This document shows, in pieces, positions 35,868 to 43,699 of a stretch of DNA of 43,699 nt (position 1 is the first letter of the stretch; each line of letters opens with the position of its first letter). Under the pieces are notes generated by a model. That model saw nothing but the letters and a program-made list of their open reading frames with translations, was not told the DNA's origin and searched no databases. The position numbers were made by a program, and so were the translations under genes. The stretch lies in the NCBI GenBank assembly GCA_018241765.1, contig JAFEDD010000023.1, positions 1 to 43,699 of the forward strand, given 5' to 3'. This stretch comes from Pseudomonadota bacterium (GTDB lineage Bacteria > Pseudomonadota > Gammaproteobacteria > Burkholderiales > Casimicrobiaceae).

Positions 35868-36056
35868 ATGGCCGGTTACGTCTCCGAAATCACTCAGTTC
35901 ATCTCCGCGTTGAAGGCGAACAAGCCGCAATTGGAAGCCGAGCAGCGGCAAGGCCGCGCCATCTGGTGGGACAAAAGGCCGCTGGACGTCGACGAGCGCA
36001 GCGAGCAAAACAAGGCGCGGGTGCCGCAAAAGCCCTATCCGTACTATTCGGATTGA
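35868..36056 (+). CDS. DUF3460 family small protein
   Basis: A 62-residue hydrophilic protein, MAGYVSEITQFISALKANKP onward, with RAIWWDKRPLD and a PQKPYPYYSD tail, matching the DUF3460 family found mostly in betaproteobacteria. Function is unknown. ATG 35868 begins the motif. It lies 52 bp after the RlmL-like gene; the 123 bp after it contain no gene. Confidence 0.85.
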   Translation: MAGYVSEITQFISALKANKPQLEAEQRQGRAIWWDKRPLDVDERSEQNKARVPQKPYPYYSD

Positions 36057-36179
36057 TCGCTTCGAGCATCGCTGGCGGCGCTAACTCGTTGCGCCTCTCA
36101 CGCAGGCAGGACGTGACGGCGAGCCGCCGTCAGCACCGATGCACGGCAAGGCGGCGACGAAGTCACCTTGGATTGGGCA

Positions 36180-36920
36180 ATGGAATCACTTGACGAGCGT
36201 CGCTTCGGTGGCATCGCACGGCTCTATGGCGAATCGGGTTTTGCGCGCATTCGCGCGGCGCATGTCGTCGTCGTCGGCGTCGGTGGCGTCGGCTCATGGG
36301 CGGCGGAGGCGCTCGCCCGCTCCGGCGTCGCCCGGCTGTCCCTGATCGATCTCGACGTCGTGGCGCCGTCGAACCTGAATCGGCAGGCGCAGGCGACCCT
36401 CGCGAGCGTCGGCGGCAACAAGGTCGACGCCATGGCGGCACGCATTCACGCGTTCGCGCCCGATTGCTCGGTATCGCCGATCGACGACTTCATCACGCCG
36501 GCCAACGTCGCCTCGTTGCTGCCGACGGAGGCGACCTTCGTGATCGATGCCATTGACCAGGTTCTGGCCAAGGCTGCGCTCATCAATCATTGCCACGCCC
36601 GCGCCCTGCCACTGGTCGTCTGTGGCGGGGCGGGCGGCAAGACCGATGGCAGCCGTCTGACGATCAACGATCTGGCGCAAACGACGCACGATGCGCTGCT
36701 GGCGAAGGTTCGCACGCTGTTGCGGCGCGACTACGCGTTTCCGCGCGACGGCAAGCGCTTTGGTGTCGTGGCCGTGCATAGCACCGAGGCGACGGCTGCG
36801 GTCGCACGCGACGGCGGCGCCGGCCTTGCCTGCGCGGGCTACGGTTCGGCCATGCACATCACGGCCGGCATGGGGCTGCTCGCCGCGGGTCACGTCTTGC
36901 ACCAGTTGGCGGCGCGCTGA
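36180..36920 (+). CDS. tcdA: tRNA threonylcarbamoyladenosine dehydratase
   Basis: A 246-residue E1/ThiF-family ATP-dependent enzyme that cyclises t6A to ct6A at position 37 of ANN-decoding tRNAs. The nucleotide-binding VVVVGVGGVGSWAAEALARS is followed by LSLIDLDVVAPSNLNRQ, DAIDQVLAKAALI and VVCGGAGGKTDGSRL. The N-terminus RRFGGIARLYGESGF is typical. TTG 36168 is possible, but ATG 36180 is preferred. Confidence 0.92.
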   Translation: MESLDERRFGGIARLYGESGFARIRAAHVVVVGVGGVGSWAAEALARSGVARLSLIDLDVVAPSNLNRQAQATLASVGGNKVDAMAARIHAFAPDCSVSPIDDFITPANVASLLPTEATFVIDAIDQVLAKAALINHCHARALPLVVCGGAGGKTDGSRLTINDLAQTTHDALLAKVRTLLRRDYAFPRDGKRFGVVAVHSTEATAAVARDGGAGLACAGYGSAMHITAGMGLLAAGHVLHQLAAR

Positions 36921-37000
36921 CGCGCCGTCTGCGCCGCGTCGAGCGGGCGGCGTGACGCCATGGCCACGCTCGGACTACACTCGCCGCAGGAGGGGTCATC

Positions 37001-37723
37001 GTGCGCATTTTGCTGGTGGAGGACGATGCCGAGCTCGGCAGCGGAGTCAGCGCAAGCTTGAAGCGAGATCATTACGCGGTCGACTGGGTGACCGACGGCG
37101 CCGCCGCCGCCACCGCGCTCAGCACGGCGCACTATGATCTGGTCATTCTCGATCTTGGGTTGCCCAGGCTCGGGGGGCTCGCCGTGCTGCGGCAGTTGCG
37201 CTCGCGGCACGAGGCGCAGAAGGCCGTTCCCGTGCTGATCACGACGGCGATGGATGCGGTGGGCGACCGCGTCGAAGGGCTGGATGCCGGCGCCGACGAT
37301 TATCTGGTCAAGCCGTTCGCGCTCGATGAGTTGCACGCGCGGGTTCGCGCGCTGATCCGTCGGCGCAACGCGGCGACCAGCAACGTGCTGACGCACGGAC
37401 GTCTGACCTTCGATATCGCATCGCGACAGGCGTCCGCCGATGGCGTGCCGCTCGAACTCTCCGTGCGTGAGGCGGGGATTCTCGAAGTGCTGCTGTTGCG
37501 CGCCGGGCGGGCCGTGACCAAGGAGCAGTTGCTCGAAGGTCTGTGCGCGTGGGATAGCGATATTTCACTCAATGCGATCGAGGTGTATGTGCACCGTTTG
37601 CGCAAAAAGCTGGAGCCTGCGGGCATTCAGGTGCGTACCTTTCGCGGTCTCGGCTACTGCATCGACAAACCGGTCGCAGTGGGCACGACTGACGCGCCTC
37701 ACGGAAGCGGCCGCGACGCATGA
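37001..37723 (+). CDS. OmpR/TctD-family response regulator
   Basis: A 240-residue two-component regulator with GTG start. The receiver domain (MRILLVEDDAELG, phospho-acceptor Asp in LVILDLGLPRLGG, conserved Lys in YLVKPFAL) is followed by an OmpR-type winged-helix DNA-binding domain (LSVREAGILEVLLLRAGRAV, AIEVYVHRLRKKL, FRGLGYCI). It overlaps the kinase gene by 4 bp. Proximity to an MHS transporter suggests TctD-like control of carboxylate uptake, which is inference. Confidence 0.92.
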   Translation: MRILLVEDDAELGSGVSASLKRDHYAVDWVTDGAAAATALSTAHYDLVILDLGLPRLGGLAVLRQLRSRHEAQKAVPVLITTAMDAVGDRVEGLDAGADDYLVKPFALDELHARVRALIRRRNAATSNVLTHGRLTFDIASRQASADGVPLELSVREAGILEVLLLRAGRAVTKEQLLEGLCAWDSDISLNAIEVYVHRLRKKLEPAGIQVRTFRGLGYCIDKPVAVGTTDAPHGSGRDA

Positions 37724-39126
37724 GCCTTGCCGCGCGGCTGCTGGAATGGTTGCTTGCGCCGCTCTTGTCGATCTGGCTGGTCAGCCTGGGCATTTCGTTC
37801 ATGAGTGCCCGCAGCACGGTCGACACGGCGCTCGACGACGGATTGAGCGCGGTTTCCGCGATGTTGATGTCGGAATGGCAGCAACGGCGCACGACGCACC
37901 CCGATCTGGCCATTCCCTCCGATGCGACGCGCCAGTGGATGAATCTGGTGCCCGAGTTTCCGGTGCTCTATCTGATCGTCGATGCCGCGGGCGCCACCGT
38001 CGCGGGCGACGATTCGCTGCAACCCTTGTTGCGCGCGACGGCCGATGCCGAAGGCACCGCTCCGGGCTTGGTCGAGCCGGGAGCATTCCGTCACGTGCAG
38101 GGTTTCAACACGGCGATGGACGACGCCGTCATGCGGGTCGTGCGCCTTCGTTTCGATGCCGGCGGCAGGGAGTACACGCTGGCTGTCGCGCAATCGCGCG
38201 AACGTCAGACGGCGCTGCTGCGGACGGGCATGATGCACGAGGCGATGGCACAGAGCGCGGTGCTGCTGGTCGCGTGCTACCTGCTTTGGTATGGCTTGAC
38301 CTACGTCGCGCGGCCAATGAAGGAACTGCAGGAGCATCTCGATGCGCGCAGCGCCGACGACTGGACGCCATTGCCCGAACAGTTGGCGCCGCACGAAATC
38401 GCGCCGCTGATTGCATCGACCAACGCCTTGATTCAGCGCTTGCAGACTTCGCTGGGCGCGCAGAAGCGATTCATCGCCAACGCGGCGCATCAGTTGCGCA
38501 CCCCGCTCGCCGCCCTGCGCGCGCAGAGCGAACTGATCCAGCGCCTCCCCGAGGGCGAGGAGCGCAACGCTGCCGTGCAGCGCCTGGTGGCAACGGGCGA
38601 GCGCGCGAGTCGCCTCGCCAATCAGTTGCTTGCGCTCGCACGCGCGGAGAGCGCGGGCACGACCGGTGCCCGGCAGCCCATCGTGCTCGACGCGCTGTGC
38701 GAGGAAATCGCGCACGACATGCTGCCCATCGCGATCGAGCGCGAGATCGACTTCGCGTTCGAGCCACCCACCGGTCCGGTCACGGTGCACGGGGATGCAA
38801 CGCTGATCGGTGAAATGGTGCGCAACCTGGTCGACAACGCGTTCAAGTACACGCGCCGGGGCGGCTCCGTCGTGCTCGCCGTGCAGGATTCACCGGCACA
38901 CGTCGTCGTCGACGATTCCGGCGCCGGCATCGCGCCAGCCGAGCGCGAGCGCGTGTTCGCGCCGTTCGCCCGCATTGCGCAGATCGATACCGAGACGGGG
39001 GCCCCGGTTCCGGGTGTCGGCCTTGGACTGGCGATCGTGCGTGAAGTGGCGCATGCCCACGGCGCCACCGTCGGCATCGACACCTCACCGATGGGTGGTG
39101 CGCGCTTCGTTGTCAGGTTCGCGTAA
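37720..39126 (+). CDS. TctE-family sensor histidine kinase
   Basis: A 468-residue inner-membrane sensor kinase. The first helix (LLEWLLAPLLSIWLVSLGIS) and a second near residue 180 bracket a periplasmic 2CSK_N-type sensor domain, as in TctE. HAMP-like and dimerisation segments lead to the phospho-acceptor His in RFIANAAHQLRTPLAAL, then the ATPase N box LVDNAFKYTRRGG, G1 box DDSGAGI and G2 box GVGLGLAIV. It partners the overlapping response regulator. TctDE-type systems sense tricarboxylates, so a carboxylate transported by the next gene is a candidate signal. Confidence 0.92.
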   Translation: MSLAARLLEWLLAPLLSIWLVSLGISFMSARSTVDTALDDGLSAVSAMLMSEWQQRRTTHPDLAIPSDATRQWMNLVPEFPVLYLIVDAAGATVAGDDSLQPLLRATADAEGTAPGLVEPGAFRHVQGFNTAMDDAVMRVVRLRFDAGGREYTLAVAQSRERQTALLRTGMMHEAMAQSAVLLVACYLLWYGLTYVARPMKELQEHLDARSADDWTPLPEQLAPHEIAPLIASTNALIQRLQTSLGAQKRFIANAAHQLRTPLAALRAQSELIQRLPEGEERNAAVQRLVATGERASRLANQLLALARAESAGTTGARQPIVLDALCEEIAHDMLPIAIEREIDFAFEPPTGPVTVHGDATLIGEMVRNLVDNAFKYTRRGGSVVLAVQDSPAHVVVDDSGAGIAPAERERVFAPFARIAQIDTETGAPVPGVGLGLAIVREVAHAHGATVGIDTSPMGGARFVVRFA

Positions 39127-39220
39127 GAGCCGCGTCAGAGCGCCGTAAGCCGCGGTCTCTAACTTTCGCCGCTATCGCCGCCACCTTCGAGCGCGCGGTA
39201 CTCAGCAAAAGGGGATACTC

Positions 39221-40900
39221 ATGGCAACTGCAACCGCGGGCGCTGCCCGCCCGATGACCGGGGAGGAGAAAAAGGTCATCTTCGGGTCGTCACTCGGCAC
39301 CGTGTTCGAGTGGTACGACTTCTATCTCTACGGCTCACTGGCCGGCATCATCGCGAAGCAGTTCTTCGCTGGCCTCGATCCGACGTCGGCCTACATCTTC
39401 GCGCTGCTCGCGTTTGCGGCGGGCTTCCTTGTGCGCCCATTCGGCGCACTCTTCTTCGGCCGCCTCGGCGACATGATCGGCCGCAAGTACACCTTCCTCG
39501 TCACCATCCTCATCATGGGTGCGTCGACGTTCATCGTCGGCATCCTGCCGAACTACGCGTCGATCGGCATGGCGGCTCCGGTCATTCTGATCGTCCTGCG
39601 CCTGTTGCAGGGGCTCGCGCTCGGTGGCGAGTACGGTGGCGCCGCGACCTACGTCGCCGAGCACGCACCGAACGGACGTCGTGGTTTCTACACGAGCTGG
39701 ATTCAAACGACGGCGACGCTCGGCCTGTTCCTGTCGCTCATCGTCATCCTGCTCGCGCGTCAGTTCACTGGCAAGGACTTCGACGTCTGGGGATGGCGCA
39801 TCCCGTTCCTCGTGTCGATCCTGCTGCTCGCGGTCTCGGTCTGGATCCGGCTGTCGATGAACGAATCGCCGGCTTTCCAGCGCATGAAGAACGAAGGCAA
39901 GGTGTCGAAGGCTCCGCTGTCGGAATCGTTCGGGCAATGGCGCAACCTGAAGATCGTCATCATCGCGCTGCTCGGCCTCACCGCCGGGCAGGCCGTCGTC
40001 TGGTACACGGGGCAGTTCTATGCGCTGTTCTTCCTGACCAACATCGCGAAAGTCGATGCGACATCGGCCAACCTGATGATCGCGTACTCGTTGATCCTCG
40101 GCACACCGTTCTTCATCTTCTTCGGGTGGCTGTCGGACAAGATCGGTCGCAAGATCATCATCATGGCGGGCTGCCTGATCGCCGCGGTGTCTTACTTCAC
40201 CGTGTTTCCCGCCATTCTGAAGGCGGCCAACCCGGCACTGGTCGCAGCGCAGGAAAAGGCCCACGTGACCGTCGTGTCGGACGCTGGCAACTGCTCGTTC
40301 CAGGGCAGCCCGATCGCCCGTGAAATCGATTTCCGCACCTCGTGCGACATCGCCAAGCGGACGCTCGCACAGGCTTACGTGCCGTACCTGAACCAGAGCG
40401 GCGCGGCCGGCTCTCCGGCGAAAATCATCATCGGTGACAAGGAGTACACCGCACCGACGGCAAACGTCGCAGCTGGCGGGCATACCTTCGACAAGGAAAG
40501 TGCCGCCGCGGTCGCCGCGTTCAAGAAAGACGTTGGCGCTGCCGTCGCCGCTGCCGGGCTAGCGGCGAAGGCTGACGAGAACACGATGGACAAGACATCG
40601 ATCTTGATGTGGCTGGTGTTCCTCGTCATCCTGGTGACGATGGTGTATGGCCCGATCGCGGCGATCCTGGTCGAAATGTTCCCGACCCGCATCCGCTACA
40701 CCTCGATGAGCTTGCCCTATCACATCGGCAACGGCTGGTTCGGTGGCTTGCTGCCCACCACGGCGTTCGCGATGATCGCGGCAACGGGCGACATCTACTA
40801 CGGCCTGTGGTATCCGATCATCGTGGCTGCGATGACGTTCGTGATCGGCATGCTGTTCGTGCGCGAGACGAAGGACGTGGACATCTACGCCAAGGATTGA
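39221..40900 (+). CDS. MHS-family MFS transporter with extracytoplasmic insertion
   Basis: A 559-residue major-facilitator transporter of the metabolite:H+ symporter family (citrate, shikimate, alpha-ketoglutarate, proline/betaine type). SSLGTVFEWYDFYLYGSL and GRLGDMIGRKYTF are the N-terminal motifs, with LQGLALGGEYGGAATYVAEH and later GWLSDKIGRKIIIMAG. About 120 residues (roughly 335-456) are inserted between late helices, forming an outside domain with Cys358 and Cys375, larger than in typical 430-residue MHS members. It probably imports an organic acid under control of the upstream two-component genes. A short leader (94 bp) precedes it. Confidence 0.9.
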   Translation: MATATAGAARPMTGEEKKVIFGSSLGTVFEWYDFYLYGSLAGIIAKQFFAGLDPTSAYIFALLAFAAGFLVRPFGALFFGRLGDMIGRKYTFLVTILIMGASTFIVGILPNYASIGMAAPVILIVLRLLQGLALGGEYGGAATYVAEHAPNGRRGFYTSWIQTTATLGLFLSLIVILLARQFTGKDFDVWGWRIPFLVSILLLAVSVWIRLSMNESPAFQRMKNEGKVSKAPLSESFGQWRNLKIVIIALLGLTAGQAVVWYTGQFYALFFLTNIAKVDATSANLMIAYSLILGTPFFIFFGWLSDKIGRKIIIMAGCLIAAVSYFTVFPAILKAANPALVAAQEKAHVTVVSDAGNCSFQGSPIAREIDFRTSCDIAKRTLAQAYVPYLNQSGAAGSPAKIIIGDKEYTAPTANVAAGGHTFDKESAAAVAAFKKDVGAAVAAAGLAAKADENTMDKTSILMWLVFLVILVTMVYGPIAAILVEMFPTRIRYTSMSLPYHIGNGWFGGLLPTTAFAMIAATGDIYYGLWYPIIVAAMTFVIGMLFVRETKDVDIYAKD

Positions 40901-40915
40901 CGCAGGGACACATCT

Positions 40916-41065
40916 ATGTGGAAATACATCGTCGCATTCGCACTCTTCGCCGCTTTGGCGCTTTGGCTGCTCGGCAAGGGCGGTGGCGCGCTCGATCTGG
41001 GCGGCGAGAAACACGAGATGCCGGCAACGCCGGCAGCCTCCGACACGGCGGCGCCTCCGAAGTGA
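40916..41065 (+). CDS. Small single-span membrane peptide downstream of the MHS transporter
   Basis: A 49-residue product, MWKYIVAFALFAALALWLLG followed by KGGGALDLGGEKHEMPATPA and a short polar end. One N-terminal hydrophobic helix is clear. An AGGGA ribosome-binding site lies at good spacing before the ATG, and the gene starts 15 bp after the transporter stop and ends 20 bp before an intrinsic terminator, so it sits within the same transcript. It could be an accessory subunit of the transporter or an independent small membrane protein. I do not recognise a named family. Confidence 0.75.
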   Translation: MWKYIVAFALFAALALWLLGKGGGALDLGGEKHEMPATPAASDTAAPPK

Positions 41066-41083
41066 CGATGCTCCGCAACGATG

Positions 41084-41112
41084 AAAAGGCCGGGGAAACC
41101 CGGCCTTTTTTT
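41084..41112. terminator. Bidirectional intrinsic terminator
   Basis: AAGGCCGGG pairs perfectly with CCCGGCCTT around a GAAA tetraloop, flanked by AAAA on the left and a run of seven T (41106-41112) on the right. It therefore works for both the plus-strand transporter operon and the minus-strand phosphatase/FHA operon that converge here. Confidence 0.92.
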
Positions 41113-41134
41113 ATCAGTGGGTGAGGCGATGCCG

Positions 41135-42112
41135 TCAGCCCGCCAGCGAAACCTCGAAACGCAGCGTCACGCCGATGAGTTCGATGACGTCGCCCGCAGC
41201 AAGTTCGCGGGCGGCCACCAGCGTGTCGCCATTGATGTACGCCGGCGTCACGCCTTCGCGCTGTTGAATCTGCCACCGCGATGGCGAAACGCGCTGGAAC
41301 TCGATGACCTGCTTGCCTTCCTTGCCGAGCGTGACCGTCGCTTGATCGAGCGGATAACGTTGCCCCGTGGCCGGTCCCGTCAGCACGGTCACGCTGGCCG
41401 TGAGCGAACGAGCGGGCTGTGGCGCAGGCGGTCGTTTCGCGGGCGCGGGCGTCGCTGCAGGTGCTGCGCTCGTTGCGCCGGATCGCGGCTGCGTGGCTCG
41501 CGCCCCCGAAGCGGCGACGGCCGGTGCGCGCGCCGCGCCGCCCGTGAGTGTCGTGCCTCGCGGAAGCGAGGCGAGCAGCGCGGGGTCGAGATCGGGCATG
41601 CCCACGGCCGCCGAATGCCGCGCCGCTGCGGGGGCGGCAACGTCGGCGGACGCTGGCGCCAGCGTGGCGCCGCGTGGCGGCAGAGGCAGGTCGAGCAGGG
41701 CGTCGGCGGCCGGTGGCGGCGGAGCGCTGGCAGCAGGCGCGCTGGTGTCGACCGTCTCACCGCCGGGCGCCGGTTGCGCGAACGGTTCGATCGCTTCGGG
41801 CTGCAACGCCTTCGCGGCGTCGTCGAGCTCGGCGAAGTACATCAAGCGTTCGCGGCCGACACCGATCTGATCGCCGTGGCGCAGCGTGTGGCTTTCGATA
41901 CGCCGACCGTTGACGCGCGTGCCATTGGTGCTGCCCATGTCCTCGACCGTCGCGACGCCAGGCAGAACGCGGATCAGCGCGTGCTCGGCGCTGACACCCG
42001 GATGCTTGATGCGCACGTCGCAGCGCGAGCTGCGGCCAATCAGGTTCTGTTCCGCTTTCAGCGGGAATTCGATGATCGTATCGTCCGGCTGCAACCAGAA
42101 CAGCTTGGCCAT
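41135..42112 (-). CDS. FHA-domain phosphopeptide-binding protein
   Basis: A 325-residue cytoplasmic protein. The N-terminal forkhead-associated domain is clear (NLIGRSSRCDVRIKHPGVSA, then EDMGSTNGTRVNGRRI), and a second, weaker FHA-like fold occupies the C-terminus (VTVLTGPATGQRYPLD ... GDVIELIGVTLRF) after a long Ala/Pro linker. FHA domains bind phosphothreonine. It follows a PP2C phosphatase by 9 bp, so both probably act in Ser/Thr phosphosignalling. No Ser/Thr kinase is encoded in the window. Confidence 0.88.
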   Translation of the reverse strand: MAKLFWLQPDDTIIEFPLKAEQNLIGRSSRCDVRIKHPGVSAEHALIRVLPGVATVEDMGSTNGTRVNGRRIESHTLRHGDQIGVGRERLMYFAELDDAAKALQPEAIEPFAQPAPGGETVDTSAPAASAPPPPAADALLDLPLPPRGATLAPASADVAAPAAARHSAAVGMPDLDPALLASLPRGTTLTGGAARAPAVAASGARATQPRSGATSAAPAATPAPAKRPPAPQPARSLTASVTVLTGPATGQRYPLDQATVTLGKEGKQVIEFQRVSPSRWQIQQREGVTPAYINGDTLVAARELAAGDVIELIGVTLRFEVSLAG

Positions 42113-42121
42113 GATCGGGGG

Positions 42122-43018
42122 CTACTTTGCGTCGGTGGGTTTTTTCAGGAATTTTTGCCACCATTGATCGGCCATGGCCGGGTCGCCGACGGCGATGACG
42201 ATGACCGAGATGTTGTCGCGGCCGCCCTTGGCGTTCGCGGCGTCGATCAATCGCTTGGTGGTTTCGGTGAGCGCCCGCTCGGCGCCGAGTTGCAACTGCA
42301 GTTCCTCGGTTGAAACGAGGTCGGACAGGCCATCGGAGCACAGCAGGTAGATGTCGCCCGGCCGCGTACGGAATTCATGCACATCAGCCTCGGCGATGGC
42401 ATCGATGCCCAGCGCCCGCGTGATGAGGTTCTTTTGCGGCGATTTCTTGGCGTCCTCCTGCGTGATCAAGCCCTTTTCGACTTGATCCTGAACGTAGGAG
42501 TGGTCGCGCGTCAGTTGCTCCAGCGCATGATCGCGCAGCCGATAACAGCGCGAATCGCCGACATGGGCGATGCCGACGCGCCCGTCGTAGAAACGGGCCG
42601 CGACGATGGTCGTGCCCATGCCGTTCAATTCTTCCTTGCCGCGCGCGACGGCGCAGATGCGATTGTTGGCGCGCTCGATGGCGCGGCGCAGTTGGCGCAT
42701 GGCGACCGACATGCCGGTGTCCGGATCGACGCGGCCGAGATCACGGTCCGACAGCGTCAGATCGGCGGACTCCTCGCGCACGATGTCGACGGCGAGTTGG
42801 CTTGCGACCTCACCGGCCTGATAGCCGCCCATGCCGTCGGCGAGCACGACCAGCTTGCGCTCCGGGTCGACCAAAATCGCATCCTCGTTGTGCGCGCGCT
42901 CGCGACCGACATCGGTGCCGCCGGCGAAGCTCCATGGTCGTACCTTGGGGCCCTTGCCCTTCGGCGCGTTTTTCGGGGCGTTGCCAGCGGGTGTCGGTCT
43001 GGGCGATGACATGCGCAT
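42122..43018 (-). CDS. PP2C-family protein serine/threonine phosphatase
   Basis: A 298-residue PP2C/Stp1-type Mn/Mg-dependent phosphatase. Motifs: GGTDVGRERAHNEDAILVD, VVLADGMGGYQAGEVAS (metal Asp), GMGTTIVAARF, GIAHVGDSRCYRL, LLCSDGLSDLVS and GGRDNISVIVI. A short N-terminal Pro/Lys tail precedes the domain, and the start may be ATG 43018 or 43012. With the FHA protein it forms a phosphosignalling pair; a partner kinase lies elsewhere, if present. Confidence 0.93.
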   Translation of the reverse strand: MRMSSPRPTPAGNAPKNAPKGKGPKVRPWSFAGGTDVGRERAHNEDAILVDPERKLVVLADGMGGYQAGEVASQLAVDIVREESADLTLSDRDLGRVDPDTGMSVAMRQLRRAIERANNRICAVARGKEELNGMGTTIVAARFYDGRVGIAHVGDSRCYRLRDHALEQLTRDHSYVQDQVEKGLITQEDAKKSPQKNLITRALGIDAIAEADVHEFRTRPGDIYLLCSDGLSDLVSTEELQLQLGAERALTETTKRLIDAANAKGGRDNISVIVIAVGDPAMADQWWQKFLKKPTDAK

Positions 43019-43057
43019 AATGTACTAGAGGCGATCGGGTCTGGCGAGTCGGCAAGG

Positions 43058-43543
43058 CTACGCCGCGGCGTCAACGAGGGTCGGTTGCAGCACGCGCATC
43101 AGGTCATGCACGTTGATGCCAACCAGAAATCCGCGCTTGCCGCCGTTGATGTAGATCCGCGGCAGCGTCGCGATACTCTGTTCGAGATAGATCGGTATCG
43201 GCTTTCGGGTACCGAAGGGCGAGGTGCCGCCCACGAGGTAGCCCGTATGCCGATGAGCCGTATCCGCGTTGCAGGCCGCGACGTGTTTGCGGCCGGTCTG
43301 GCGGGCGAGATTCCTGGTCGAGACTTCGCGGTCTCCGTGCTGCAGGCAGATCAGCGGCTGCCGTCGATCATCTTCGAGGACGATCGTCTTGATGACGAGG
43401 TGCTCATCGACGCCGAGGCTCTTCGCGGAATGCGCCGTGCCCCCGTGCTCGATGTAGTCATAGAGGTGAGGGGTGAAATCGACACCAGCGTCGCGCAGCG
43501 CGCGGATCGCGGGGGTCACGGGGTAGTCGCCATCCTTCGCCAT
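43058..43543 (-). CDS. ybaK: Cys-tRNA(Pro)/Cys-tRNA(Cys) deacylase YbaK
   Basis: A 161-residue trans-editing enzyme of the YbaK/EbsC family that clears Cys from mischarged tRNA(Pro). MAKDGDYPVTPAIRALRDAG begins the domain, followed by EHGGTAHSAKSLGVDEHLVI with VIKTIVLED (catalytic Lys region), GYLVGGTSPFGTRK (typical GG.SP.G motif) and YINGGKRGFLVGI. ATG 43543 is preferred over the open frame to 43681. The region from 43544 to the window end has no recognisable gene. Confidence 0.92.
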   Translation of the reverse strand: MAKDGDYPVTPAIRALRDAGVDFTPHLYDYIEHGGTAHSAKSLGVDEHLVIKTIVLEDDRRQPLICLQHGDREVSTRNLARQTGRKHVAACNADTAHRHTGYLVGGTSPFGTRKPIPIYLEQSIATLPRIYINGGKRGFLVGINVHDLMRVLQPTLVDAAA

Positions 43544-43699
43544 CGTGTTGAGTCGGAGTTGTTGCTCTTGAGTGGGTGCCACGCCGCCTTCTCGCGAGAC
43601 CAGTGCGGTCGCACGGCTGATTTCGCTGCGCGCTACGTGATGGACGTGCTCTAGTGCAGCGTTTCGCTCTTCTTGATACAAAAATGCGCGTCTTTTGGC

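Overview
The window is typical high-GC betaproteobacterial chromosome, most likely from a Burkholderiales-type organism. This is inferred from gene content and order: aroQ-accB-accC-prmA followed by a zinc-ribbon DUF3426 gene, a DUF3460 gene, a TctDE-like two-component system beside an MHS transporter, and lptD-surA divergent from amgK-murU. Nearly all genes are housekeeping genes with good family matches. No rRNA, tRNA, CRISPR array, prophage or intact transposase was seen.

Layout. 1-650: end of an unrecognised cysteine-rich ORF and the first copy (A) of a ~117 bp palindromic element. 650-7310, minus strand: amgK, murU, prlC, a DUF4124/glutaredoxin protein, xthA and a DadA-like FAD oxidoreductase, covering peptidoglycan recycling, peptide turnover, DNA repair and D-amino acid oxidation. 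7455-11298, plus strand: lptD and surA (outer-membrane biogenesis). 11585-16045: an island with visibly lower GC and relaxed codon use, holding two tandem type IVa pilins, a TfpX/TfpZ-type accessory protein, a five-TM alkaline-phosphatase-superfamily enzyme with a non-canonical active site, and a convergent SAM methyltransferase. A near-consensus sigma-54 promoter precedes the first pilin. 16389-22140: vapBC, coaBC and pyk set among three clusters of REP/REPIN repeats. 22140-24968, minus strand: ilvD, a secreted CBM-like protein and a DUF3617 protein. 25111-27455: lgt, fxsA-like, a stand-alone DsbD N-terminal domain and a TlpA thioredoxin. 27825-36920, plus strand: aroQ, accB, accC, prmA, DUF3426, VanZ, an alpha/beta hydrolase, hemJ, an RlmL-like methyltransferase, DUF3460 and tcdA. 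37001-41065: response regulator, histidine kinase, MHS transporter and a 49-residue membrane peptide, ended by a strong terminator. 41135-43543, minus strand: FHA protein, PP2C phosphatase and YbaK.

The most unusual content is non-coding. (1) Two REP types share a 5' GTAG and a GCTYGA loop, but their stems differ at two neighbouring base pairs, with both sides changed so that pairing is kept. They alternate in inverted orientation as ~102 bp REPIN units, and two large arrays in opposite orientation bracket pyk. (2) A separate ~117 bp imperfect palindrome centred on GTCGAC occurs three times, each 55-59 bp beyond a stop codon (dadA-like, pyk, tlpA). (3) REP copies supply or touch the stop codons of vapC and the DUF3617 gene. 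No RAYT or other transposase that could move these repeats lies in the window. All functional calls come from reading sequence and motifs; no database search was run.
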